From: an uncultured bacterium
GTDB taxonomy: Bacteria; Cyanobacteriota; Vampirovibrionia; Gastranaerophilales; Gastranaerophilaceae
NCBI GenBank assembly: GCA_900547155.1
Contig: URFH01000021.1
Coordinates: 1-42,322 of the forward strand
DNA length: 42,322 nt
Reading direction: 5' to 3'
Below the pieces are notes generated by a model that was not told where the DNA came from, did no database searches, and saw only the letters and a program-made list of their open reading frames with translations. The stretch's first letter is position 1. Every line of letters begins with the position of its first letter. This document shows positions 16,053 through 23,818 of this stretch, piece by piece. Position numbers and translations under genes: made by a program.

Positions 16053-16676
16053 ATGAGCAAAAATAACTACGTTTACCTTCTTGAGGGAAAAATTTATATA
16101 AACCTGACGAATCTGTGCACTAACGAATGCGTTTTTTGTATCAGAGATATTAAAGACGACGTTGTGGGCGCGGATTTGAGGCTCGACGGGGAAATTTGCA
16201 ATGTCGATGAAGTAAAAAGGCAGCTTGACGAATTTAAACCCGAAAACTACCACGAAATCGTATTCTGCGGCTATGGAGAACCGACTTTGAAGCTCGACGA
16301 GCTAAAAGAAGTCGCAAAATACATAAAAGAAAAATATCCGCACATAAAAACCCGCATAAACACCAACGGACAGGCAAATCTTGTGCACAAACGCAATGTT
16401 GTGCCTGAATTGGTCGGGCTGATTGACAGAATTTCAGTGAGTTTCAACGCCGAAACCGAAGACCTCTACGACAAAATCTCACAGCCAAAAATCAGAGGTG
16501 CCTATTCGGCAATGCAGGATTTTATCGTTGACTGCGTGGAAAACGGAATCGAAACCACAGCAACAATCGTTACCGGTTACAAGGATTACAATGTCGATAA
16601 GGACAAATGCAAGCAGCTCATTGAAACGCTGGGCGCAAAATTCCGCGAACGCCCGTGGATAGAAAACGGATATTAA
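16053..16676 (+). CDS. radical SAM protein, TatD-linked family
   Basis: 207 residues. The N-terminal C-x3-C-x2-C cluster motif is in LCTNECVFCIRD, followed by IVFCGYGEPTLKLDEL (the GGE-like SAM motif) and a short partial barrel, fitting the small TatD-linked rSAM subfamily. ATG at 16053 has AGAGG 6 nt upstream; an in-frame TTG at 16047 is an unlikely start. The next gene begins 1 nt after its stop. The partner here is not TatD but another metal-dependent TIM barrel. Substrate unknown for the family. Confidence 0.85.
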   Translation: MSKNNYVYLLEGKIYINLTNLCTNECVFCIRDIKDDVVGADLRLDGEICNVDEVKRQLDEFKPENYHEIVFCGYGEPTLKLDELKEVAKYIKEKYPHIKTRINTNGQANLVHKRNVVPELVGLIDRISVSFNAETEDLYDKISQPKIRGAYSAMQDFIVDCVENGIETTATIVTGYKDYNVDKDKCKQLIETLGAKFRERPWIENGY

Positions 16677-16677
16677 T

Positions 16678-17505
16678 ATGCAAAAATTTATTTCATCATC
16701 TGTTTGCAAAAATTTTGAAGATTCGGTAAATTTTGCAAAAGAGCTGGGCACAAACCTCGAAATCAGCCGTTTTGCAAGGGATTTGACCGATATTGATGAA
16801 ACTTTTGAAGCCCGTATCCATGCTATGAAAAAAGCGCTTGAGGGGTTTGAGGGCGAGGTCAGTTTGCATGGATTTTTGTTCGATTTGTGCGTTGTGAGCC
16901 TTGATCCGTTCATAAAAAAAGTTTCGCAGCAAAGGTTTATGCAAAGTTTCGAGGCAGCAAAATTTCTCGGTGCAAAAACAGTGCTTTTTCACACAGGTTT
17001 TAACGCCCCGCTGAAATGTGAGGATTACAGGCTGTCGTTCAGGAAGAATTTTATTGCTTATTTGAAAGATTTTGTGAAAAATTTTGAAGAATCGAACATG
17101 GTTATGGTGCTTGAAAATGTTCAGGAAACCGGCCCTGACTTCATTTTAGACATAATCAACAATGTCGGCTCACAAAACCTCAAAGCCAGCCTTGATATTG
17201 GGCATGCGAATATTCATTCCAAAATCCCTGTTACGCAGTGGATAAAAACCTACGGCGAAAACCTTTATCACATGCACATTCACAACAATTACGGCGACGA
17301 TGACTCGCATTTTTCGCTTTTGGACGGAAATATCAATCCGAAAGAGGTTTTCAGAACCGTTCTTGAATGCGGATTAAGCCCCAAGATTATTTTTGAAATA
17401 TTTGAAAAAGAGGCGGTAAAAGAAAGCATTGCCGTGCTTGATGAGGTGTTAAAAAGCACAAATGTAATCCCCGCACGCACAAAACCGCTCGAAAAAGCAG
17501 GATAA
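16678..17505 (+). CDS. xylose-isomerase-like TIM-barrel protein
   Basis: 275 residues of the AP-endonuclease-2/sugar isomerase-epimerase superfamily. Metal ligands of the barrel are visible: H in LFHTGF, E in VLENVQE, D and H in SLDIGHANIH, H in YHMHIHNN and E in IIFEIFE. The chemistry may be a sugar epimerisation or a phosphodiester reaction; the sequence does not decide. It follows the radical SAM gene by 1 nt, so the two are translated together and presumably act in one pathway. Confidence 0.8.
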   Translation: MQKFISSSVCKNFEDSVNFAKELGTNLEISRFARDLTDIDETFEARIHAMKKALEGFEGEVSLHGFLFDLCVVSLDPFIKKVSQQRFMQSFEAAKFLGAKTVLFHTGFNAPLKCEDYRLSFRKNFIAYLKDFVKNFEESNMVMVLENVQETGPDFILDIINNVGSQNLKASLDIGHANIHSKIPVTQWIKTYGENLYHMHIHNNYGDDDSHFSLLDGNINPKEVFRTVLECGLSPKIIFEIFEKEAVKESIAVLDEVLKSTNVIPARTKPLEKAG

Positions 17506-17538
17506 AATCAGGTATAAAATTAATTAGGAGAAATAAAA

Positions 17539-18072
17539 ATGATTAACGAGCAGAATTCACTCTTTTTGTTTATTGATGTTCAGGAAAAGCTTGTTGCAAT
17601 GCTTACAAAGGACAAAGCAAAGAAAAAAGCCTCAATTTTAGCTCAGGCAGCTACTTTGATGGGGATTGACTGCGTTGTGACCGAACAATACCCCGCAGGG
17701 CTCGGTTCTACTGTTGAAGAGGTTAAATTCAATCTGCCGGATAGCACAAAATTCTTTGAAAAAACGGCTTTCAGCGCGCTGGAAAACCCCGAAATCGCGC
17801 AGGCGCTTCAGGGTAAAGAAAATATCTTTATTTTTGGGATTGAAACTCATATTTGCGTGCTCCAGACGGCGATTGCGCTGTTGAACACCGGACATAAGGT
17901 TTTTGTTGTGAAAGATGCATGCGCTTCTCGCGACAGCGACGAGTTTAAAGCCGGAATTGAATACATGAAAAATGCAGGCGCAAAAATCGTCACAACTGAG
18001 ATTGCGCTGTTTGAACTCTTAAAATCCTCAAAACATCCAATGTTCAAACCCGTACAAAATCTGATAAAGTAA
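17539..18072 (+). CDS. isochorismatase-fold cysteine hydrolase
   Basis: 177 residues with the complete D-K-C triad of the family: D13 in LFIDVQEK, K75 in FFEKTAFSA and C106 in GIETHICVLQT. The short length and the IETHICV motif match the YcaC/nicotinamidase-like branch. Probable amide or N-carbamoyl hydrolysis; substrate not predictable. AGGAG lies 8 nt before the ATG. It lies 33 nt after the TIM-barrel gene and may be cotranscribed. Confidence 0.88.
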   Translation: MINEQNSLFLFIDVQEKLVAMLTKDKAKKKASILAQAATLMGIDCVVTEQYPAGLGSTVEEVKFNLPDSTKFFEKTAFSALENPEIAQALQGKENIFIFGIETHICVLQTAIALLNTGHKVFVVKDACASRDSDEFKAGIEYMKNAGAKIVTTEIALFELLKSSKHPMFKPVQNLIK

Positions 18073-18089
18073 ATCAACCAAAACCATTA

Positions 18090-18118
18090 TTGAATTATCG
18101 GGCAAAATGAAATAGAAT
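18090..18118 (+). promoter_or_regulatory. promoter of the GGDEF gene, leaderless layout
   Basis: TTGAAT (18090-18095), 17-nt spacer, TAGAAT (18113-18118), then 6 nt to the ATG at 18125. The -35, spacer and -10 all fit a housekeeping promoter, so the mRNA should begin at the start codon. Confidence 0.65.
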
Positions 18119-18124
18119 ATGCTT

Positions 18125-19753
18125 ATGGAAGATAATTTTGCAGAAAAAATTTCAACGCTCCAAAAGAATTTTTGCGATTTGAACAACCTGTTTGAGCTTA
18201 GTATCATTGCTACACAGGCAGAATCGCTCGAGGATTTGATTGACAAAATTTCTGACTTTATTTCCCAGACGCTCAACCTCGATAATATTCGATTTTTCAT
18301 AAATCAGAACAATGTTTATTACATGGTCGCAAATCCGAACCTTGAAAATCGTGAAAATTTCCAGTTTGAGAACGATGATGAGGGTTTCTGGGAGGTTTTG
18401 AACAACGGTGAACTCACAAAGGTCACTGCGGACGGAAAAAGACCGATTTACAAGTCTTTCTGGGAAAAATACAATCTTTACAACCTCAACAGCAGCTATT
18501 TTAAGCTGTTTCAAAAAGACGGAATCCCTTATTTTATCTGCTCTGTCGGCCCGAAAGAGGGAAATATGCCATTTTCGGATTCTGACATAAAATATCTGGA
18601 AAAGGTTTTTACTTATGTTGAGCCGATTTTGATTAAGTACATCAAACGGCGCGAGCAGGAAAACGATTTGAGAAAACTTCAAAAATCGCTGCACAACATT
18701 TCAATTCTTTACAACATTTCACAGGCTGTGAACTTCATTGATGATTTGAAACGCCTTTTACGCGTGATTTTGAGCAAGGCGCTCGACACAATAGAGGCTG
18801 AAAAAGGCTCATTAATGCTTTACAATTTCACAGAGAACGTTTTGCAGACAAAAGTTGTTTACGGGCTGGCAGACAAAAATCTCGAGGCTGAAATCAACAA
18901 CGGGCTTGTTGAATGCGGAAAAATCAAGGTAGGCGAGGGCATTGCAGGGTCGGTTTTTGTTGAAAAAAAATCTATAATCTCAAATCTCGGGAAAAATGAC
19001 CCCAGATTCCTGAAAATGGGCGAAGATTTGAATGTTTCGTCGCTTTTGTGCGTTCCGCTTATCGCAAAAGGCGAGGCTATCGGCGTAATTAACATCACCA
19101 ACAAGCAAAACGGAAAACTTTTCAACAAGCAGGATTTGGAATTCATTGAAGCGCTTGCGAATCAGGCGGCTATTGCGATTGACAACGCAAAACTTTACGA
19201 GCTTGCCACAAAAGACGGCATGACAAAGCTTTATATTTACAGACATTTCTACACGCTGCTGGAAACGGAATTGAAGCGTTCAGCGCGATATAACCACGAA
19301 ATGACGCTGCTTATGATGGATATTGACAATTTCAAATCCGTAAACGACACCTACGGGCACCCTGTGGGCGACCAGGTTCTGAAAGAAATTGCAAATTGTA
19401 TCCAGACGACCATAAGAAAAATAGATATTGCCTCAAGATACGGCGGGGAAGAATTTACAGTCATTCTTCCGGAAACAAATTCGATGGACGGGCGCGTTAT
19501 TGCCGAGCGTTTGAGAAAAAATATCAGTGAAATCAAAATAAAACTAAAAGACGGCACAATAATTGCTCCGACGATTAGTATCGGCATGTCCGAATACCCC
19601 TCCTGTGCGCTGGATGAGCAAACTTTAATCGAGCTGGCTGACGTAGCGCTTTACAACGCGAAAAACAACGGAAAAAATTGCGTTTGCGAATACAGCCCGC
19701 AAGGCTGCACGCTTTTGCCGCGTTCCGAGAGCAGGCAGGAAACAATTTCCTAG
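18125..19753 (+). CDS. GAF-domain diguanylate cyclase (GGDEF)
   Basis: 542 residues, soluble. Residues about 1-175 look like a degenerate GAF-type sensor and about 190-355 a clear GAF domain (GSLMLYNFTENVL, VGEGIAGSVF, SSLLCVPLIAKGEAIGVINI). Then comes a GGDEF domain with LMMDIDNFKSVNDTYGH and the active-site GGEEF at about 440. The inhibitory RxxD motif (RKID) lies 5 residues before GGEEF, so product feedback is expected. It makes c-di-GMP, which in a flagellated cell usually governs the motile/sessile switch. I chose ATG 18125 over 18119 because of promoter spacing. Its 3' end overlaps the convergent gene by 4 nt. Confidence 0.93.
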   Translation: MEDNFAEKISTLQKNFCDLNNLFELSIIATQAESLEDLIDKISDFISQTLNLDNIRFFINQNNVYYMVANPNLENRENFQFENDDEGFWEVLNNGELTKVTADGKRPIYKSFWEKYNLYNLNSSYFKLFQKDGIPYFICSVGPKEGNMPFSDSDIKYLEKVFTYVEPILIKYIKRREQENDLRKLQKSLHNISILYNISQAVNFIDDLKRLLRVILSKALDTIEAEKGSLMLYNFTENVLQTKVVYGLADKNLEAEINNGLVECGKIKVGEGIAGSVFVEKKSIISNLGKNDPRFLKMGEDLNVSSLLCVPLIAKGEAIGVINITNKQNGKLFNKQDLEFIEALANQAAIAIDNAKLYELATKDGMTKLYIYRHFYTLLETELKRSARYNHEMTLLMMDIDNFKSVNDTYGHPVGDQVLKEIANCIQTTIRKIDIASRYGGEEFTVILPETNSMDGRVIAERLRKNISEIKIKLKDGTIIAPTISIGMSEYPSCALDEQTLIELADVALYNAKNNGKNCVCEYSPQGCTLLPRSESRQETIS

Positions 19754-20433
19754 TTTTTAGTGAAAAGGCCTTTTAATTTATCAAAAACCGTGGGCTTAAA
19801 ATTCAGGCTGCATTTTCTGTTTAAATTAACTTCTTTCGGGTTTTTTACGGGGATGTATTCAAGAAAATTGTCCATTTTAGCCGTAGCTTTTTGATAAAAT
19901 TCCTCCTTTTTGTAAGAAAGAATATTAGCATCGATTTTAAATCCGGCGTCTTTGTAGAATTTTACTATATGCGGCTCGCCGGAATCAACCATGCCGCCTA
20001 TTGCAAGGGCATTTTTACTTTGCGCCTGTTCAAAAAGCTCGCGCAGCAGAGATTTTCCGGCGCATTTTGCGTAAGTATCTTTTTTTACAGGGATTGCGGC
20101 AATATTTGAAAGGTTAATTCTTCCGAAAAGCTCCATAAACGACATTATTGCACATGGCTTTTTATCTTTTACCGCAAGAAGAACCGTATTGTAGCGCAAA
20201 TCCTCATAACAGCGGAAAAGCAGTTCTTTCCATCTTATCAAATCCTGACGCTTTTTATTTTCAACACAAAGCTCGTCAAGGCGGATTTTGTTAATCATTT
20301 TTCGCAAAAACGGCTCGTCTTTTTTGCCCAGCTCGTAAATTACAATGGGTGATGAGCCTGAATTTGAGCGTAAAAGGACTTTTGACAGAGGTCTTGCTTT
20401 AAAAGACGGGGAATTGTTATTTACCTGCAACAT
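19750..20433 (-). CDS. GNAT-like protein with N-terminal PSFKA motif
   Basis: 227 residues. The middle (about 75-165) has GNAT-fold features: VLLAVKDKKPCAIMSFM, then NIAAIPVKKDTYAKCAGKSLLRELFEQA with a degenerate acetyl-CoA loop, and PHIVKFYKDAGFK near the end of the fold. The N-terminus NNNSPSFKARPL shares a PSFKA motif with the upstream gene. Start ATG lies 5 nt after the stop of that gene, so they form an operon. An N-acetyltransferase is likely but the acceptor is unknown. Confidence 0.65.
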   Translation of the reverse strand: MLQVNNNSPSFKARPLSKVLLRSNSGSSPIVIYELGKKDEPFLRKMINKIRLDELCVENKKRQDLIRWKELLFRCYEDLRYNTVLLAVKDKKPCAIMSFMELFGRINLSNIAAIPVKKDTYAKCAGKSLLRELFEQAQSKNALAIGGMVDSGEPHIVKFYKDAGFKIDANILSYKKEEFYQKATAKMDNFLEYIPVKNPKEVNLNRKCSLNFKPTVFDKLKGLFTKN

Positions 20434-20438
20434 TTTTT

Positions 20439-20861
20439 CTAATTCAACCCCACTACTGTTTCGTTAAAAAATTTGGCTGCGTCGATAACCCTTTCGGCCG
20501 CGGCTTTCGGGGGAAGTTCATCAAGATTTACATATCCCAGCAATCCCGGAATATTATTTTCTTCGCGGTTTTTGCGCATAGCCTGATTAAGCATTTTCAT
20601 ACCTTTAAGAAAATTTTTTCCTTTTTTATTCAGTTTGAAAGCCTTGCTATGCAAATAAGTATCTACCGAATCGCTTTTTGTAATGCCGATTTGCAGGACA
20701 TCTTTGCCCACGGGTTCGATATAAAAATCATTAAAATACATTGGTTCAATTTCTTTGCGAAAATCGTCAAAACGAATAGCCTTCATCGGGCTCCGGAGGT
20801 ATTTTTTCATTGTTGGCGCCATTATAACGGCTTTAAAAGAGGGGGTTTTGTTAATCTGCAT
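20439..20861 (-). CDS. hypothetical protein with N-terminal PSFKA motif, 140 aa
   Basis: Unrecognised soluble protein. MQINKTPSFKAVIMAPTMKK opens with the same PSFKA motif as its operon neighbour. The rest is mixed alpha/beta (FYIEPVGKDVLQIGIT, FLKGMKMLNQAMRK). No membrane segment and no classical signal peptide. Only a weak purine stretch (ACGAGA) precedes the ATG. It is divergent from hsp20. Confidence 0.7.
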   Translation of the reverse strand: MQINKTPSFKAVIMAPTMKKYLRSPMKAIRFDDFRKEIEPMYFNDFYIEPVGKDVLQIGITKSDSVDTYLHSKAFKLNKKGKNFLKGMKMLNQAMRKNREENNIPGLLGYVNLDELPPKAAAERVIDAAKFFNETVVGLN

Positions 20862-21043
20862 AAAAATCTCGTTTCAGCTGTTACCATTTATATTAAAAAC
20901 CGGAAAAAAATTTTTTGCTATTTTAATATTGATTTTTTTACATAAATTTGCTCAAGGAAATTACTACTTTTCGGGAATGCAATTTTTAACAGTTCTGTAA
21001 AAAATATGTTTGTAAACACAAAACCAACCCCGCAGGAGGTCTG

Positions 21044-21496
21044 ATGAAATATTTAATACGCAAACCTGACACGCTCATGAGCAACATCAATGACGAAATT
21101 AATTCTATTTTGAGAAGAAGTTTCGACACGGTTTTTCCGGAATATGTTCTTGAGCGGGAGATGAAAGGGCTTTCTTTGCCGGTCGATATCCAGGAATTCG
21201 ACAATGATTACAAAGTTAAGGTCGAAATGCCGGGCATAAAGAAAGAAGATGTGGATATTGAGCTTAACAAAAACTATCTCACAATTTCGGCCGAAAAAAA
21301 CGAAGAAAAAGAAGAAAAAAATAAAAAATACCACAAAACCGAGTTCCGCTACGGAAATTATTCAAGAACTGTCTATTTCCCTCACGAAATTAACGTAAAC
21401 GAAGCCGACGCAAAGGTTGAAAACGGAGTTCTTGTTCTTGATTTGCCAAAATTGAAAAAAGCGGATGAAGAAACAAAAAAACTCGAGGTCAAATAA
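21044..21496 (+). CDS. Hsp20/alpha-crystallin small heat-shock protein
   Basis: 150 residues. The alpha-crystallin domain runs from about 45 (LPVDIQEFDNDYKVKVEMPG) to the conserved A-x-x-x-n-G-V-L strand (AKVENGVLVLDLPK) near 130, preceded by the flexible N-terminal arm. It forms oligomers that hold unfolding proteins in a refoldable state. AGGAGG precedes the ATG. No CIRCE or other heat-shock element is evident in the 180-nt upstream region. A terminator hairpin follows. Confidence 0.94.
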   Translation: MKYLIRKPDTLMSNINDEINSILRRSFDTVFPEYVLEREMKGLSLPVDIQEFDNDYKVKVEMPGIKKEDVDIELNKNYLTISAEKNEEKEEKNKKYHKTEFRYGNYSRTVYFPHEINVNEADAKVENGVLVLDLPKLKKADEETKKLEVK

Positions 21497-21537
21497 AAAT
21501 CTCAGGTGCCTTAGCCGGTTTTTATCTTCAAAAAAGG

Positions 21538-21559
21538 TGCGGCATTCAGCTGCATTTTT
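21538..21559 (+). terminator. terminator of hsp20
   Basis: Six-bp stem TGCGGC/GCTGCA (one G-T) with loop ATTCA, then TTTTT. It lies 42 nt after the hsp20 stop. Confidence 0.55.
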
Positions 21560-21613
21560 GCTCCAAAGACAAAGAACCGCAAAAGACGCACTTTTTCAAG
21601 GCGATACTAAAAG

Positions 21614-21647
21614 CTGCCGCCTGATTCAGGCGGTAGTTCATTTTTTT
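21614..21647 (+). terminator. hairpin plus T-run in the leader of the ACT-like gene
   Basis: CTGCCGCCTG pairs with CAGGCGGTAG, followed by TTCATTTTTTTC, ending 5 nt before the AGGAG site of the next gene. It is either a second hsp20 terminator or an attenuator in the leader of the downstream gene. Confidence 0.55.
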
Positions 21648-21662
21648 CAAACAGGAGAAACT

Positions 21663-21905
21663 ATGACAACAATAGTAGGCATAAAAATTCAAGACAGGTT
21701 TGAAAGTTCAACCGAAGTTCAGCGTATTTTAACTGATTATGGATGTGTAATCAGAACCAGAATCGGTCTTCACGGAACCAACGACTGCAAATGCGCAATA
21801 GACGGTATTATACTTCTGGAGGTTATAAACGACGAATCAGCCGAAGAAGCTATTAAAGACCTGTGCAATATTGACGGTATAGAAATACAAAAAATGAAGT
21901 TTTAA
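21663..21905 (+). CDS. small ACT-like regulator (TM1266-type)
   Basis: 80 residues, one ferredoxin-like beta-alpha-beta unit: MTTIVGIKIQDRFESSTEVQ, then VIRTRIGLHGTND, a hydrophobic strand GIILLEVI and a final DGIEIQKMKF. This matches the short TM1266/'iron-only hydrogenase system regulator' ACT-like proteins in length and in the IRTRIG position. AGGAG sits 7 nt before the ATG. No hydrogenase genes are in the window, so the role is open; a small-ligand or protein-binding regulator is likely. Confidence 0.6.
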   Translation: MTTIVGIKIQDRFESSTEVQRILTDYGCVIRTRIGLHGTNDCKCAIDGIILLEVINDESAEEAIKDLCNIDGIEIQKMKF

Positions 21906-21957
21906 TTAGAAATTTAATATTAGCCTGTTGGGGAATCCCAAACCGGCGTCATAGGCT

Positions 21958-21969
21958 TATAATCAAATT
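21958..21969 (+). promoter_or_regulatory. -10 box of the pirin gene, leaderless layout
   Basis: Perfect TATAAT (21958-21963) with exactly 6 nt to the ATG at 21970. No ribosome site. No clear -35. Confidence 0.5.
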
Positions 21970-22680
21970 ATGTTTACGATACGACCAAAAGATGAGCGCG
22001 GAAAAACTGAAACCTACTGGCTGGACAGCTCGCACAGTTTTTCTTTCGCACAATATTATGACCCTTACCACATGGGGTTCAGTGACCTGAGGGTCATTAA
22101 CGATGATATAATACGCCCTGAGGGCGGTTTCAGCCTGCATCAGCACGACAATATGGAAATAATAACCATTGTGCTCTCAGGACAGCTCGAACACAAGGAC
22201 AGTCTTGGCTCCAGAGAAACAATTCACACCGGAGATATTCAGGTAATGACCGCTGGTTCGGGGATTATGCACAGCGAGTATAACCCCTCAGCCGAAGAAG
22301 ACGTTCATTTTCTTCAAATCTGGATACTTACTGACACATACAATCTTCCTCCGGATTACAACACAAAATTTTTCCCTGAAAAAGAGATGTTGAACGAATT
22401 CAAGCTTGTTGTTTCGAGCGACGGGCGGGATGGCTCTTTAAAAATCAATCAGGATGCGGATTTATACCGCATGTTCCTTGAAAAAGGCAAGGGAATTGTT
22501 AATTTTGAGCTTGATATGGACAGAAAATACTGGATTCAGATTGCGCAGGGCTCTGTTGAAATTAACAATCAGGTTCTTGTGCAGGGCGACGGGCTCGCTA
22601 TTAAGTCTGAAAAGGGCTTTTTGGAGTTCAAAGGTGTGGACGAAAAATCGGATATTTTGCTGTTTGATTTGGCAAAATAA
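21970..22680 (+). CDS. pirin family protein (YhhW-like bicupin)
   Basis: 236 residues. The N-terminal cupin has the pirin metal motif: GGFSLHQHDNMEIITIVLSG and GSGIMHSEYNPS supply the His and Glu ligands. WLDSSHSFSFAQYYDP is the family opening. The C-terminal half is a second, degenerate cupin. YhhW-type pirins can act as quercetin dioxygenases; their physiological role is unclear. Its start lies 65 nt after the ACT-like gene, apparently with its own promoter. Confidence 0.93.
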   Translation: MFTIRPKDERGKTETYWLDSSHSFSFAQYYDPYHMGFSDLRVINDDIIRPEGGFSLHQHDNMEIITIVLSGQLEHKDSLGSRETIHTGDIQVMTAGSGIMHSEYNPSAEEDVHFLQIWILTDTYNLPPDYNTKFFPEKEMLNEFKLVVSSDGRDGSLKINQDADLYRMFLEKGKGIVNFELDMDRKYWIQIAQGSVEINNQVLVQGDGLAIKSEKGFLEFKGVDEKSDILLFDLAK

Positions 22681-22722
22681 GGTCTATTTTGGCAGCATGT
22701 AAAGATTTCCGCCATAAAAAAC

Positions 22723-22750
22723 TTGCAAAATATTTTAAAAGTGATATACT
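22723..22750 (+). promoter_or_regulatory. promoter of a candidate small RNA
   Basis: TTGCAA (22723-22728), 16-nt spacer, TATACT (22745-22750). No open reading frame follows. Confidence 0.6.
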
Positions 22751-22756
22751 ATTCAT

Positions 22757-22851
22757 GTTATTAATGTTTCGGCTAGTGTAAAAACCTTACGAGGGTTGGC
22801 TATAAGAGAGACGACGAAAGTCAATTCAATTATATATCCCTCGTTTTTTTT
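22757..22851 (+). ncRNA. candidate structured small RNA, about 95 nt
   Basis: Starts just after a good promoter and ends in a T8 run (22844-22851). A 7-bp closing stem pairs ACGAGGG (22789-22795) with CCCTCGT (22838-22844) around a 42-nt loop that itself contains a GAC/GTC mini-hairpin with GAAA. The next gene is convergent, so the RNA is free-standing, not a leader. I do not recognise it as 6S, SRP RNA, tmRNA or a known riboswitch. Confidence 0.55.
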
Positions 22852-22956
22852 GCCCTTTTTCAGGGAATGAAAAGGATAACGATTTTTTGACAAATAATGC
22901 CCGAAAAGAGGAAATTATCCCCCCTTTGGGCAGTGAAATTGCATTATAAAGCCGTT

Positions 22957-23583
22957 TTATCTAATAAAGTTTGTCCAGATTTTTTCTTCAAGCACGGGAT
23001 GGTCAAAACCGGCGCTTTTTCCAGCCTGTATGCAGTTTAAGAGCCATGCCATGTTGTGCGCGAGGTTGCGCATAATCTGCAAGCCCTCCAAATCCTGTTT
23101 AACTTCATCAGGGGAGTTTCCATGCACCATGTTCCAGTAGTTTGAGCTGACAACGGGCATATTGCTGATAGTAAAATGCTTTGTAATCGCGTCCATCGAA
23201 GCAGTTGTGCCCGCGCGTCTTGCGGAAACTATTGCAGCTGCCGGTTTAAACTCAAAAACGGTCTTTGCCGCAAAAAACGCCCTATCCATAAATGAAAGCA
23301 GCCGTCCGGACGGATGTGCGTAATAAACAGGCGAGCCGAATATGAAACCGTCTGCTGTTTTGGCTTTTTCAATGAATTCGTTGACTAAATCGTCGTCAAA
23401 AACGCATTTTTCACCGATTTTTCGGCATGCACCGCAGCCAATACAATCGCGGACAGGATTTTTGCCCAGCTGGAAGATTTCTGTTTCAATTCCTTTTTGT
23501 TCAAGCACATTGCAAATTTCAGAAAGTGCTGTGAAAGTGCACCCGTTCTTATTTCCGCTGCCGTTGACCAGAATTACTTTCAT
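22957..23583 (-). CDS. flavodoxin-like NADPH-dependent FMN reductase / iron-sulfur flavoprotein
   Basis: 208 residues. The N-terminal FMN phosphate loop NGSGNKNGCTFTAL is followed by a compact cysteine cluster IGCGACRKIGEKC (near 47-60) that can bind an Fe-S cluster, then FGSPVYYAHPSG and the second FMN loop. It likely transfers electrons between NAD(P)H, FMN and a partner. AGGAGG precedes the ATG. Monocistronic. Confidence 0.88.
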   Translation of the reverse strand: MKVILVNGSGNKNGCTFTALSEICNVLEQKGIETEIFQLGKNPVRDCIGCGACRKIGEKCVFDDDLVNEFIEKAKTADGFIFGSPVYYAHPSGRLLSFMDRAFFAAKTVFEFKPAAAIVSARRAGTTASMDAITKHFTISNMPVVSSNYWNMVHGNSPDEVKQDLEGLQIMRNLAHNMAWLLNCIQAGKSAGFDHPVLEEKIWTNFIR

Positions 23584-23724
23584 TTTTACCTCCTAATTAA
23601 TTTGATGTAAAATTAAACCTGTTTTTACGGAGAAAAAGGGTGGATTTATCTTTTCCGTTCGATTCTGCTCCTCAGGTCTGATTTTTCCCCTGCGGGTAGG
23701 CGCTTGTTTTTCCCTTACGGGCAA

Positions 23725-23767
23725 GCCCTCACCCGCCCTACGGGCACCCTCTCCCATCGGAGAGGGG
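23725..23767. repeat. GCCCTCACCCGCCC / GAGAGGG repeat
   Basis: Two adjacent small hairpins, GCCC-TAC-GGGC and CCCTCTCC-CATC-GGAGAGGG, downstream of infC. The same element in the opposite orientation lies at 38950-38991 inside the ribosomal operon. Confidence 0.75.
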
Positions 23768-23818
23768 AAAAATCAAGGGGAATCCATCCTTTTTCTTTCT
23801 TCAAGCTTAAAAATGCCT

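Noticed and set aside
22757..22851. tRNA gene
   Set aside because: No acceptor stem, T-loop consensus or CCA end can be drawn; no tRNA is apparent anywhere in the window.
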